From a gamma proteobacterium symbiont of Ctena orbiculata (GTDB lineage: Bacteria > Pseudomonadota > Gammaproteobacteria > Chromatiales > Chromatiaceae), in contig QBVD01000068.1 of assembly GCA_003058525.1 (NCBI GenBank), positions 1 to 32,816 of the forward strand: 32,816 bases of DNA. Reading direction: 5' to 3'. The notes beneath the pieces are model-generated. The model saw only the letters and a program-made list of their open reading frames with translations. It made no database searches and was not told the DNA's origin. This document shows positions 7,685-15,193 of this stretch, one piece after another. The translations under genes were made by a program, and so were the position numbers. Every line of letters begins with the position of its first letter. Position 1 is the stretch's first letter.

Positions 7685-8068
7685 TCATTCAAACTGTATT
7701 ATGGCATCCATTTCTACGGCAGCACCCTTGGGCAGTTCCGCCACCCCGATTGCGGCCCTGGCGGGATAGGGTTCCGAGAAGTAATCCGCCATCACCTGAT
7801 TGACCACAGGAAAATGTTCCAGGTCGGTAAGAAAGACATTGAGTTTTACGACATCGGCGAGACTGCCACCTGCTGCCCTGGCTACAGCCTGCAGATTATC
7901 GAAAACACGTCGGATCTGCTGTTCGATATCGCCTTCCACCATCTCCATGGTCTCAGGCACCAGGGGTATCTGACCTGAAAGATAGACCGTATCGCCAACC
8001 TTGACTCCCTGGGAGTAGGTACCGATAGCCTGCGGAGCCTGATCGGTACGGATGATTTCACGGCTCAT
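7685..8068 (-). CDS. ridA: RidA family enamine/imine deaminase
   Basis: This small cytosolic protein of the YjgF/YER057c/UK114 family hydrolyses reactive 2-aminoacrylate and related imines released by PLP enzymes. The product (127 residues from this start) shows the family pattern: [26 protein letters not shown] near the N-terminus, a conserved arginine in [22 protein letters not shown] at about 105, and the final glutamate of the active site. An upstream GTG at 8077 is possible in frame, but it overlaps the AGAGGTG ribosome site that serves the ATG at 8068, so I chose the ATG. It begins 21 bases after the spoT stop and is likely co-transcribed with rpoZ and spoT. Confidence 0.93.
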   Translation of the reverse strand: MSREIIRTDQAPQAIGTYSQGVKVGDTVYLSGQIPLVPETMEMVEGDIEQQIRRVFDNLQAVARAAGGSLADVVKLNVFLTDLEHFPVVNQVMADYFSEPYPARAAIGVAELPKGAAVEMDAIIQFE

Positions 8069-8089
8069 GTTTAACACCTCTTTTTGTTA

Positions 8090-10261
8090 TCATTTCACTC
8101 TGTTAATGCGCATAATCGAAGGCAGGGAACGCACATGACGCAATATCTTCGCCAGGTGCTGTCGATTCTTCACAGTAATGACGAAGACTAGAGTGGAGGT
8201 CAGACCATCCCGTTCTTCAGAGCCCACATGCTCGATATTCGAACCCTGTTGAGAGATAACCGAGGCAACGGAAGCCAGGACACCCCTTTGATTGCCTGAT
8301 TCTACACGAATCATGGTGGCGAACTCCCCTTCCACATCCGATTCCCACTCAGCCTCGATCCATTTATGGCCGTGCTTTTTATAGTCCCCGAGGTTCGGGC
8401 AACCCTGGCGATGGATCACTATGCCCTTGCCGGGATTGAAGACACCGACAATGGCATCATCCGGAATGGGTCGGCAGCACTTGGCGAAGTTCACCACCAT
8501 CCCTTCTGTCCCTTTGATCGCCAACGAACCGGCGGGCACCTCCTGCTGTAAAACGGATTCGTTCACCGGCTGAGTCTGATCCTCTCCCGCCAATCTACGG
8601 GCCAGCAGCATCGGCATATGGTCTCCCAAAGCAATGCCTGCCAATAGATCGTCCAGCTGTTCCAGGCGAAACTCGGTCAGGATCTGATCGATTGTCTCCT
8701 GATCCACATCATCCAGGGTGAGTGAGAGCAATTCGAGTTCGCGTTCCAACAGACGCCTGCCCAGACTTACCGCCTCTTGTGTCTTGAGATTCTTCAAATA
8801 GGAGCGGATATTGGCGCGCGCCTTTCCCGTCACCACGAAATTGAGCCAGGCCGGACTGGGCCCGGCGGTTTCGGAGTTGATGATCTCCACGGTCTGGCCA
8901 TTGAGCAGGCGGGTGCGTAACGGCACCAGCCGCCTGTCGACCCGCGCGGCAACACAGGTATTGCCCACATCGGTGTGCACACTGTAGGCAAAATCGACCA
9001 CTGTAGCGCCTTTCGGCAGTACCATGATCCGTCCCCTCGGGGTGAACACATAGACCTCGTCGGGGAACAGGTCGACTTTGACGTGCTCGAGAAACTCCAC
9101 CGAGTCGCCCACACCCTGTTGCATCTCCAGCAGATTCTGCAACCAGTCCGAAGCCCGGGACTTTACCCATTGGCCACTCGCCTCTCCGGTCTTGTACATC
9201 CAGTGCGCCGCAATCCCCGATTCGGCCAGTTTATCCATCTCCTCGGTGCGAATCTGAATCTCGATGGGTATACCCTGTGGGCCAAACAGCACGGTATGCA
9301 GTGACTGGTAGCCATTTGCCTTGGGTATTGCGATATAGTCCTTGAAACGTCCGGGCATCGGCTTATAGAGATTATGCACCACACCCAGCACGCGGTAGCA
9401 GGTATCGACCGCATCGACCACGATGCGAAAGGCGAATACGTCAACCACCTCTGAAAAGCTCAGCTTTTTCTTCAACATCTTTTTATAGATGCTGTAGAGA
9501 TGTTTCTGGCGTCCGAATACCTGCCCCACCATCTTTTCCTGTTCGATACGCGAGCGAATGGCTGATTCCACATTCTCCACCAGCTCTCGATGGTGACCCC
9601 TGGCATCGGTAACGGCGCTCTTCAAGGCCCGGTAACGCATCGGCCAGTACGCGGCAAAGCCCAGCTCCTCCAACTCCAGACGCATGCTGTTGATACCCAG
9701 CCGGTTGGCGATGGGGGCAAAGATATCCAGGGTCTCCTTGGCGATTCGCCGGGTTTTTTCCGGTTTCATCACCCCGAGGGTCCGCATATTGTGCAGGCGG
9801 TCGGCAAGCTTGATCAGAATTACCCGGATATCCTTGGTCATCGCCAACAACATCTTGCGCAAACTGGCGGCCTGAGCCTCAGCCTGAGAGTTGAAATCGA
9901 TTTTGGAGAGTTTACTCACACCATCGACCAGCTCAGCAATCTCGCCGTCAAAGGTATCCGCGAGTTGCTCTTTGGCGGTGGGTGTATCCTCGATGACATC
10001 ATGCAGGATAGCCGCCATCAGGCACTTATAGTCCATACGCATGTCAGCCAGAATGCGTGCCACTGCAACAGGATGATAGATATAGGGCTCCCCGGTCTTG
10101 CGGTGCTGTCCCACATGAGCTTCGGCGCCGAACAGATAGGCCCTGTATACCTCACGAATATGGTCCGCCGAAAGGTAGGACTCGAGATAGGCGCACAGGT
10201 CGCTGATCAGGAAACGCGGTGTCTCCTGATCATCTTCCAGATTGCCTAAGGGATTGTTCAT
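8090..10261 (-). CDS. spoT: Bifunctional (p)ppGpp synthetase/hydrolase SpoT
   Basis: This 723-residue stringent-response enzyme makes and degrades (p)ppGpp. The N-terminal HD hydrolase is complete: H63 in YHPVAVA, HDVIEDT at 87-93, and KLADRLHNMRTL with D154 and N158. The synthetase domain follows, with GRFKDYIAIPKANGYQSLHT ending at 323 and EIQIRTEEMD at 334-343. Next come a TGS domain (FTPRGRIMVLPKGATVVDFAY), a conserved-cysteine region (NFAKCCRPIPDDAIVG) and a C-terminal ACT domain. Intact hydrolase residues argue for SpoT rather than RelA. The ATG has an AGAGGTG site. The gene lies downstream of rpoZ, the classic gammaproteobacterial order, and upstream of ridA. Confidence 0.96.
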   Translation of the reverse strand: MNNPLGNLEDDQETPRFLISDLCAYLESYLSADHIREVYRAYLFGAEAHVGQHRKTGEPYIYHPVAVARILADMRMDYKCLMAAILHDVIEDTPTAKEQLADTFDGEIAELVDGVSKLSKIDFNSQAEAQAASLRKMLLAMTKDIRVILIKLADRLHNMRTLGVMKPEKTRRIAKETLDIFAPIANRLGINSMRLELEELGFAAYWPMRYRALKSAVTDARGHHRELVENVESAIRSRIEQEKMVGQVFGRQKHLYSIYKKMLKKKLSFSEVVDVFAFRIVVDAVDTCYRVLGVVHNLYKPMPGRFKDYIAIPKANGYQSLHTVLFGPQGIPIEIQIRTEEMDKLAESGIAAHWMYKTGEASGQWVKSRASDWLQNLLEMQQGVGDSVEFLEHVKVDLFPDEVYVFTPRGRIMVLPKGATVVDFAYSVHTDVGNTCVAARVDRRLVPLRTRLLNGQTVEIINSETAGPSPAWLNFVVTGKARANIRSYLKNLKTQEAVSLGRRLLERELELLSLTLDDVDQETIDQILTEFRLEQLDDLLAGIALGDHMPMLLARRLAGEDQTQPVNESVLQQEVPAGSLAIKGTEGMVVNFAKCCRPIPDDAIVGVFNPGKGIVIHRQGCPNLGDYKKHGHKWIEAEWESDVEGEFATMIRVESGNQRGVLASVASVISQQGSNIEHVGSEERDGLTSTLVFVITVKNRQHLAKILRHVRSLPSIMRINRVK

Positions 10262-10528
10262 TCACCTCTCCAGCGCCACTTTTGCCCACTCAGTATGATC
10301 AGTCTGTCATAACAGTCGTTTTGGCCGTAAACCGGGGTTTGTCATAGTGATCGAAACGCAGCTTCTCTCAACAACCCGAATGGGTCAAGAAAATAGACCA
10401 GGGAATAGGGGAAATTCTTGGCTTTTTCAGCCTTGTGTTGCAAGTGGTGATTGTGTCGCGGCGACAGCCGTCTTCGGCAGCCTGCGGCTGCCGAACGGGA
10501 TGTGGATTATAGCGGAGATACAGCGGAT
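10262..10528. other. rpoZ-spoT spacer with two strong dyads
   Basis: The 267-bp spacer carries a perfect 10-bp stem with a three-base loop: TTCGGCAGCC at 10473-10482 pairing with GGCTGCCGAA at 10486-10495. A perfect TGTCGC/GCGACA dyad lies just left of it, around 10455-10467. No T-run follows either hairpin on the minus strand, so a classical terminator is unlikely. They could instead be a processing or mRNA-stability structure between rpoZ and spoT. I see no gene here. Confidence 0.5.
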
Positions 10529-10801
10529 TTATTTACCGGGTTCCATGGGGGTGATATCGATCTCCATCATCCCTTCATCCACTACCAGTTCTTCTTCGGC
10601 CTGCTGCTTTTGCATGTCCTGTTCCGAGATCAAACCCTCGGCAATTTCACGCAAGGCCATCACGGTCGGTTTGTCGTTTTCCCAGGGAAGCAGCGGTTCC
10701 ACCCCATTGACCAGCTGACGCGCCCGTTTGGTGGCAAGCAGAACCAGATCAAAACGGTTGTCTACATAGTCCATGCAATCTTCAACTGTGACACGTGCCA
10801 T
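10529..10801 (-). CDS. rpoZ: RNA polymerase omega subunit
   Basis: This small subunit assists folding and assembly of the beta' subunit of RNA polymerase and forms part of a ppGpp binding site. The 90-residue product starts [20 protein letters not shown] and continues with [13 protein letters not shown] and [13 protein letters not shown], the three conserved blocks of the family. The frame is open further upstream (to 10867), but the added residues are not family-like and a GGAGAG ribosome site stands before the ATG at 10801, so I chose that start. The acidic tail ([16 protein letters not shown]) is typical. The gmk gene often found upstream is not here; an AraC/MFS pair occupies that side. 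Confidence 0.94.
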   Translation of the reverse strand: MARVTVEDCMDYVDNRFDLVLLATKRARQLVNGVEPLLPWENDKPTVMALREIAEGLISEQDMQKQQAEEELVVDEGMMEIDITPMEPGK

Positions 10802-10906
10802 TGTTGCTCTCCACGGGCGGTGAAATTGGGTCTTTGACCGGAAAAAAGGAAGCAGATGATAAACCATGCCTCTCTTAAAGCCAACTCCACAAGCTGTTTT
10901 GCGCCA

Positions 10907-11737
10907 CTATTTGCGGGCATCGGCAGCCCGATTGCGATTGGACTCATTGAAGAAGCGGGCCGGCGGCTCGCCAAGGTTTTCGCGGAACATGGCAATAAAA
11001 GCACTCGGACTCGCGTACCCCAACTCAAATGCGACCTCGTTAACGGGCGTGCCGTCCGCCAATCTGTTCATGGCCTCCAGCAACCGCAGCCGGCGACGCC
11101 AGCTGCCAAAGCTCATCCCCAGATGCTTGATGAAAAGCCGCCCAAGCGTGCGTTCACTGGCGCCGGCGTGTGTCGCCCACTCCGCCAGGGTCTGATCATC
11201 CGCCGGATTGTCCGTCAGGGTATCGATAATCCTGCGGATTCTCGGTTCGTCGGAAAATGGAAGATGGAAGGGAAACTGCTCGATCTTTTGCAGCTGATCC
11301 ACAATCACCACCATCAGTCTCCATTCCGCGCTACCCTTTGCGTATTCATTGCCGATGCGGCTCGCCTCCAGAATCATGGCCCGCAGCAGCGGTGTCACGC
11401 GCAGCACGCAACAGCTGTCGGGCAGACCGTCATTGTAGGCGGGATCGATGTAGATCGAGCGGAAGGATACCGGCTGGGTCATCTCCACCTCGTGCATCAC
11501 TCCAGGCGGTATCCAGACCGCCTGCGCAGGCGGCACCAACCAGGCCCCCTTGTCGGTGCTCGTCCTCATTACACCACGGATCGCATACAACAGCTGACCG
11601 CGAAGATGGGCGTGCCGAGTGACCAGTTCGGCCCCACGCCTCTCCATCGAAATCGAAAGCACAGGCCGTTGCGGATCGATGACGTGACCCACATGGGTGG
11701 AGGGATCAACTGTCTTTTTTTCGATATTCATTGTCAT
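10907..11737 (-). CDS. AraC-family transcriptional regulator
   Basis: This 276-residue regulator has an N-terminal cupin-like sensor domain (about 35-110, with RHAHLRGQLLYAIRG and WIPPGVMHEVEM) and a C-terminal AraC-type double helix-turn-helix (about 165-265). The second HTH reads VNEVAFELGYASPSAFIAMFRENLGEPPARF, shown here across its full span at roughly 232-262. It is divergent from an MFS transporter that it most likely controls, since such pairs are common in this family. Two start codons are possible (11737 and 11731) and neither has a good ribosome site. The effector is unknown. Confidence 0.9.
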   Translation of the reverse strand: MTMNIEKKTVDPSTHVGHVIDPQRPVLSISMERRGAELVTRHAHLRGQLLYAIRGVMRTSTDKGAWLVPPAQAVWIPPGVMHEVEMTQPVSFRSIYIDPAYNDGLPDSCCVLRVTPLLRAMILEASRIGNEYAKGSAEWRLMVVIVDQLQKIEQFPFHLPFSDEPRIRRIIDTLTDNPADDQTLAEWATHAGASERTLGRLFIKHLGMSFGSWRRRLRLLEAMNRLADGTPVNEVAFELGYASPSAFIAMFRENLGEPPARFFNESNRNRAADARK

Positions 11738-11780
11738 ATTATAGTTATTGCGCCAAATTAAAACGGCCCATAATAGTAAT
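11738..11780. promoter_or_regulatory. Candidate operator: two direct repeats between AraC-type gene and MFS gene
   Basis: ATTATAGTTAT at 11738-11748 and ATAATAGTAAT at 11770-11780 match at 9 of 11 positions in the same orientation. The starts are 32 bases apart, three helical turns. AraC-family proteins bind asymmetric direct half-sites, so this arrangement fits autoregulation plus control of the transporter. The second copy abuts the MFS start codon. Confidence 0.45.
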
Positions 11781-11781
11781 C

Positions 11782-12978
11782 ATGGCAAAATCGACACTAT
11801 CAAGACTCCGTCGCCCCGACTTCCTGCTGCTGCTGATGGCTGTCGCTGTGCCGCTCAGCTTCGCGGCCTGGCAGACCCTGTTGAATAACTTTGCCATCGA
11901 ACGCGCCTCATTCAGCGGACAGGAGATGGGTATCCTGCAGAGCCTGCGTGAGATCCCCGGCTTCCTTGCCTTTGCCGTAGTATTTCTGCTGTTGTTGATT
12001 CGTGAGCAACGGCTGGCCTATATCTCGCTTGCCCTGCTGGGAATCGGTACCGCAGTCACCGGGTTCTTTCCGTCGGTGATCGGCCTCTATATCACCACCG
12101 TTATCATGTCGATCGGCTTTCACTACTATGAGACCCTGCAGACTTCCCTGGCGCTGCAGTGGATCGATAAATCACATTCCGCAGAGACCCTTGGACGCCT
12201 GATCGCGGCAGGTTCGTTCGCCTCGATCGTCACCTTCGGTCTGATCTGGATGTTTGACGACCTACTGGTTCTCGACTACCAGTGGATCTATCTGATCATG
12301 GGAGGGCTTACCCTGGTGATCGCCTCGATTGCCTGGTTGGGTTTTCCGCTCTTTCCCCAGAAGACGGAACAACACAAGCACATGGTGTTTCGCAAACGCT
12401 ACTGGCTCTACTACACACTGACCTTTATGTCGGGGGCACGGCGGCAGATATTTATCGTTTTCGCGGGTTTTCTGATGGTGGAGAAGTTTGGTTACACTGT
12501 CTCTCAGATTGCCTTACTGTTTCTGGTCAACGCCACCATCAATGTCTTCCTGGCACCGCGCATCGGCCGGTTGATAGGCCGGATCGGCGAACACCGGGCG
12601 CTGCTGATCGAGTACGCCGGCCTGATTCTGGTATTTTGCGGTTATGCCGTGGTGGAGACCGCCTGGATCGCCGCCGGACTCTACATCATCGATCACCTGT
12701 TCTTTGCCATGGCCATTGCGCTGAAGACCTATTTCCAGAAAATAGCGGCGCCCGAGGATATCGCCTCCAGCGCCGGTGTCAGTTTCTCCATCAATCATAT
12801 TGCCGCAGTGGTCATACCGGCTCTATTCGGCATTATCTGGCTGAGTTCCCCCGCACTGGTCTTCTATGCGGGTGCGGCCATGGCGGCTGTCTCATTCGCA
12901 CTCTCCCTGCTGGTGCCCGAAATCCCGGCCATGGGTCGGGAGAGCCGTTTCGCATTCTCCAGCGTCGACAGCCGCTGA
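11782..12978 (+). CDS. MFS transporter, substrate unknown
   Basis: From the ATG at 11782 the product is 398 residues with about twelve hydrophobic segments, typical of the major facilitator superfamily. The first is LLLLMAVAVPLSFAAW. Loop charges (LIREQR, FRKRYW, IGRLIGRIGEHR) fit the inside-positive rule. The IGRLIGRIGEHR segment resembles the conserved cytoplasmic loop between two helices. The frame is open 17 codons further upstream (to 11731), but those residues are charged and overlap the regulator's start, so I chose the later ATG. The ribosome site is weak. Divergence from the AraC-type gene suggests inducible export or uptake of a small molecule. Confidence 0.85.
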   Translation: MAKSTLSRLRRPDFLLLLMAVAVPLSFAAWQTLLNNFAIERASFSGQEMGILQSLREIPGFLAFAVVFLLLLIREQRLAYISLALLGIGTAVTGFFPSVIGLYITTVIMSIGFHYYETLQTSLALQWIDKSHSAETLGRLIAAGSFASIVTFGLIWMFDDLLVLDYQWIYLIMGGLTLVIASIAWLGFPLFPQKTEQHKHMVFRKRYWLYYTLTFMSGARRQIFIVFAGFLMVEKFGYTVSQIALLFLVNATINVFLAPRIGRLIGRIGEHRALLIEYAGLILVFCGYAVVETAWIAAGLYIIDHLFFAMAIALKTYFQKIAAPEDIASSAGVSFSINHIAAVVIPALFGIIWLSSPALVFYAGAAMAAVSFALSLLVPEIPAMGRESRFAFSSVDSR

Positions 12979-13092
12979 ACCCACGCTACCCCCCTTATCA
13001 AACAACACCCGATCGAGTCCGGGATGACATTGATTTGGAATCTAGCTATCCTCTCCCGTCTTGTGTCTCAACAAACACCGCGCCCCGCTACG

Positions 13093-13189
13093 ACAGGCAT
13101 ATTGGCGGGATGAAACAAGGTTTGAAACACCACCATGCGTGGAGGCCCGGAAGCACATTGCAGATCAGTTCCTTCTGCAATATGCCTGT
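13093..13189. repeat. 12-bp perfect inverted repeat flanking an 73-bp interior
   Basis: ACAGGCATATTG at 13093-13104 is the exact reverse complement of CAATATGCCTGT at 13178-13189. A smaller stem (ATTGCAG with CTGCAAT) is nested at the right side. The right arm ends two bases before the MITE-like element. The segment may be a remnant of another small element or a terminator-like structure for the MFS gene. The rest of the 12979-13191 gap shows nothing I can name. Confidence 0.45.
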
Positions 13190-13191
13190 TA

Positions 13192-13484
13192 GGGCCTGTT
13201 AACACTAATCCAATACGCCCTTGTTGTGCCTGAAAAAGCGCCAATCAAGGCGCACCCCAAGGGCACTTCCTTCGGGGCGCGAGGAGAGAGGTTTGGTGAT
13301 TCCAAATGAGCGACGAGCAACGCCGAGTGGCGCTTTTTCAGGCGCAACCCGAAGGGCTGGGGCTGTTTTCGCCCCCAGCCGCGTTATCATTCGCTCATGT
13401 AGAATAACTACACCTCGCTCATTCTGCCTTGCTGGGCACAAAAACAGCCCCAGCAGGGTGTATTGGATTAGTGTTAACAGGCCC
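13192..13484. mobile_element. MITE-like element, complete copy (293 bp)
   Basis: The ends are inverted repeats starting GGGCCTGTTAACACTAATCC, identical for 25 bases and matching at 29 of 30. TA stands on both flanks (13190-13191 and 13485-13486), consistent with a TA target duplication. Inside are a stem with 15-bp perfect arms (13228-13242 with 13329-13343) and a second with 14-bp perfect arms (13356-13369 with 13441-13454), which encloses a small hairpin (TGTAG/CTACA, 13398-13412). No transposase is encoded, so it would be moved in trans. A related copy begins at 32571 and solo ends lie at 1582 and 31421. The element ends 17 bases before the start codon of the next gene. Confidence 0.8.
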
Positions 13485-13501
13485 TAAGTTAAAGCAGTTT
13501 C

Positions 13502-15169
13502 ATGAAGATAAAAGTCAGTGAATTTATCATCAGGTATCTGGAGCGCTTGGGTGTGGATACCATTTTCGGTATGCCGGGCGCCCACGTTCTGCCGATCTAT
13601 GATGCCCTCTATAATTCGAACATTCAGGCCATACTGGCCAAGCATGAGCAGGGGGCAGCCTTCATGGCCGGGGGATATACGAAGGCCTCGGGAAAGCTTG
13701 CCGCCTGTATCGCCACCGCGGGACCGGGTGCCACCAATCTGATAACCGGCATCGCCAACGCCTATGCGGACAAACAACCTGTTATCGCCATTACCGGCGA
13801 GGCGCCGACCTATATCTTCGGCAAAGGGGGACTGCAGGAGAGTTCGGGTGAAGGCGGCAGTTTCAACCAGGCCGCCCTGTTCAAACACATCACCCGCTAC
13901 AGCAAATCGATCGAGAGAACCGACTATCTGCCGCAAGTCCTGATACAGGCAAGCAAGGCTCTGCTTGCCGCCAACCCGGGGCCTGTGTTACTCAGCATAC
14001 CCTTCAATGTACAGAGTGAGCTGATCGAAGAAGCGCTGCTTGACGATCTTATCGTCAAGCAAGACCCGATATACAGCCCGGTTGATGAAACCAGATTGGA
14101 GCGATTCCACAGCCTGCTGCTGAAGGCCCGCCAACCGGTGATCGTCGCCGGCTATGGAGCAATCCGGTCTGGCGCCATGGCATCCATCAATACACTTAGC
14201 CAGATGCTGCAGATCCCGGTCGCATCGAGCCTCAAGGGCAAGGGTGTTGTGAGTGAGGACTCCCCGCTCTCCCTCGGCAGTCTGGGCGTCACATCCAGCG
14301 GCAATGCCTATAAGTTCATCGTGGAGAAATCGGATCTGCTGATAATCCTCGGCGCGGGGTTCAATGAACGTACGAGTTATCTTTGGGACCACTCCCTGTT
14401 GAAGGATCGAAAAATTGTCCAGATTGACCACGATCCCCATCAACTGGAAAAGGTCTTCGATGCCGAACTGGCGATCTGCGGCGATATCGGGGAAGTCATC
14501 GACGCTCTCCTGGCCAGGTTGGACAAAACCGACAAGGCACACAATCCCATCAACGAGACTGAGAACAGGATTACCGATCTCAAATCATCCGCCGAGGGTG
14601 ACTACACCATATTCAAGTCCGGTTTTTCACTCGCCGAGGCATTCTTCGACAAGCTGGCCGAGCACTTTCCACACCAGATCAGGGTTTTCGATGACAATAT
14701 CATCTTCGCCCAGAACTTCTACGAGGTCTCCAGCAGCAACCGCTATTATCCCAACTCCGGCATCTCGTCCCTTGGACATGCCATCCCAGCTGCGATCGGT
14801 GCCCAGTTCACCACCCGGAAACCCACCTTCGCCATCCTCGGCGACGGCGGCTTTCAGATGTGTTGCATGGAGATTATGACAGCCGTCAACTACCGGCTGC
14901 CGCTGAATGTCGTATTGTTCAACAACGGCACCATGGGACTGATTCGTAAAAACCAGCATCAGCTCTACCAACAGCGATTCATCAACTGCGACTTTATCAA
15001 TCCCGACTACAGCCATCTCGCCGAATCGTTTGGCATTAACTACAAACAGGTAACGTCTCCGGAGGACTTGGACCATTTGTTTCAGCAGTATGATCTGCGG
15101 CAGGCAATCAACCTGATCGATATCGCTATCGACAAGGATGCCTTCCCCAACTACTCATCCAAACGCTGA
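13502..15169 (+). CDS. Acetolactate-synthase-like ThDP-dependent enzyme
   Basis: This 555-residue enzyme is built like acetolactate synthase and related decarboxylases. The N-terminal pyrimidine-binding domain has IFGMPGAHVLPIYDALY and the catalytic glutamate E49 in KHEQGAAFMAGGY. The middle Rossmann-like domain spans about 195-340 (DLLIILGAGFNERTS). The C-terminal domain has the thiamine-diphosphate motif GDGG at 447-450, ending in NN at 474-475. The stretch at 100-125 (GEAPTYIFGKGGLQESSGEGG) is Gly-rich and unlike ordinary IlvB or IlvG, and no regulatory subunit gene is adjacent, so a specialised C-C bond-forming or decarboxylase role is more likely than branched amino acid synthesis. It heads a three-gene unit with a GT-like and a sulfotransferase gene. 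No strong ribosome site is seen. Confidence 0.82.
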   Translation: MKIKVSEFIIRYLERLGVDTIFGMPGAHVLPIYDALYNSNIQAILAKHEQGAAFMAGGYTKASGKLAACIATAGPGATNLITGIANAYADKQPVIAITGEAPTYIFGKGGLQESSGEGGSFNQAALFKHITRYSKSIERTDYLPQVLIQASKALLAANPGPVLLSIPFNVQSELIEEALLDDLIVKQDPIYSPVDETRLERFHSLLLKARQPVIVAGYGAIRSGAMASINTLSQMLQIPVASSLKGKGVVSEDSPLSLGSLGVTSSGNAYKFIVEKSDLLIILGAGFNERTSYLWDHSLLKDRKIVQIDHDPHQLEKVFDAELAICGDIGEVIDALLARLDKTDKAHNPINETENRITDLKSSAEGDYTIFKSGFSLAEAFFDKLAEHFPHQIRVFDDNIIFAQNFYEVSSSNRYYPNSGISSLGHAIPAAIGAQFTTRKPTFAILGDGGFQMCCMEIMTAVNYRLPLNVVLFNNGTMGLIRKNQHQLYQQRFINCDFINPDYSHLAESFGINYKQVTSPEDLDHLFQQYDLRQAINLIDIAIDKDAFPNYSSKR

Positions 15170-15193
15170 CCGGCTGTCCGCGACCCATAAACG

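Noticed and set aside
12282-13202. 306-codon plus-strand frame within and after the MFS gene
   Set aside because: Most of it is another frame of the MFS gene, with Arg/His/Gly-rich composition typical of a shadow frame in GC-rich DNA.
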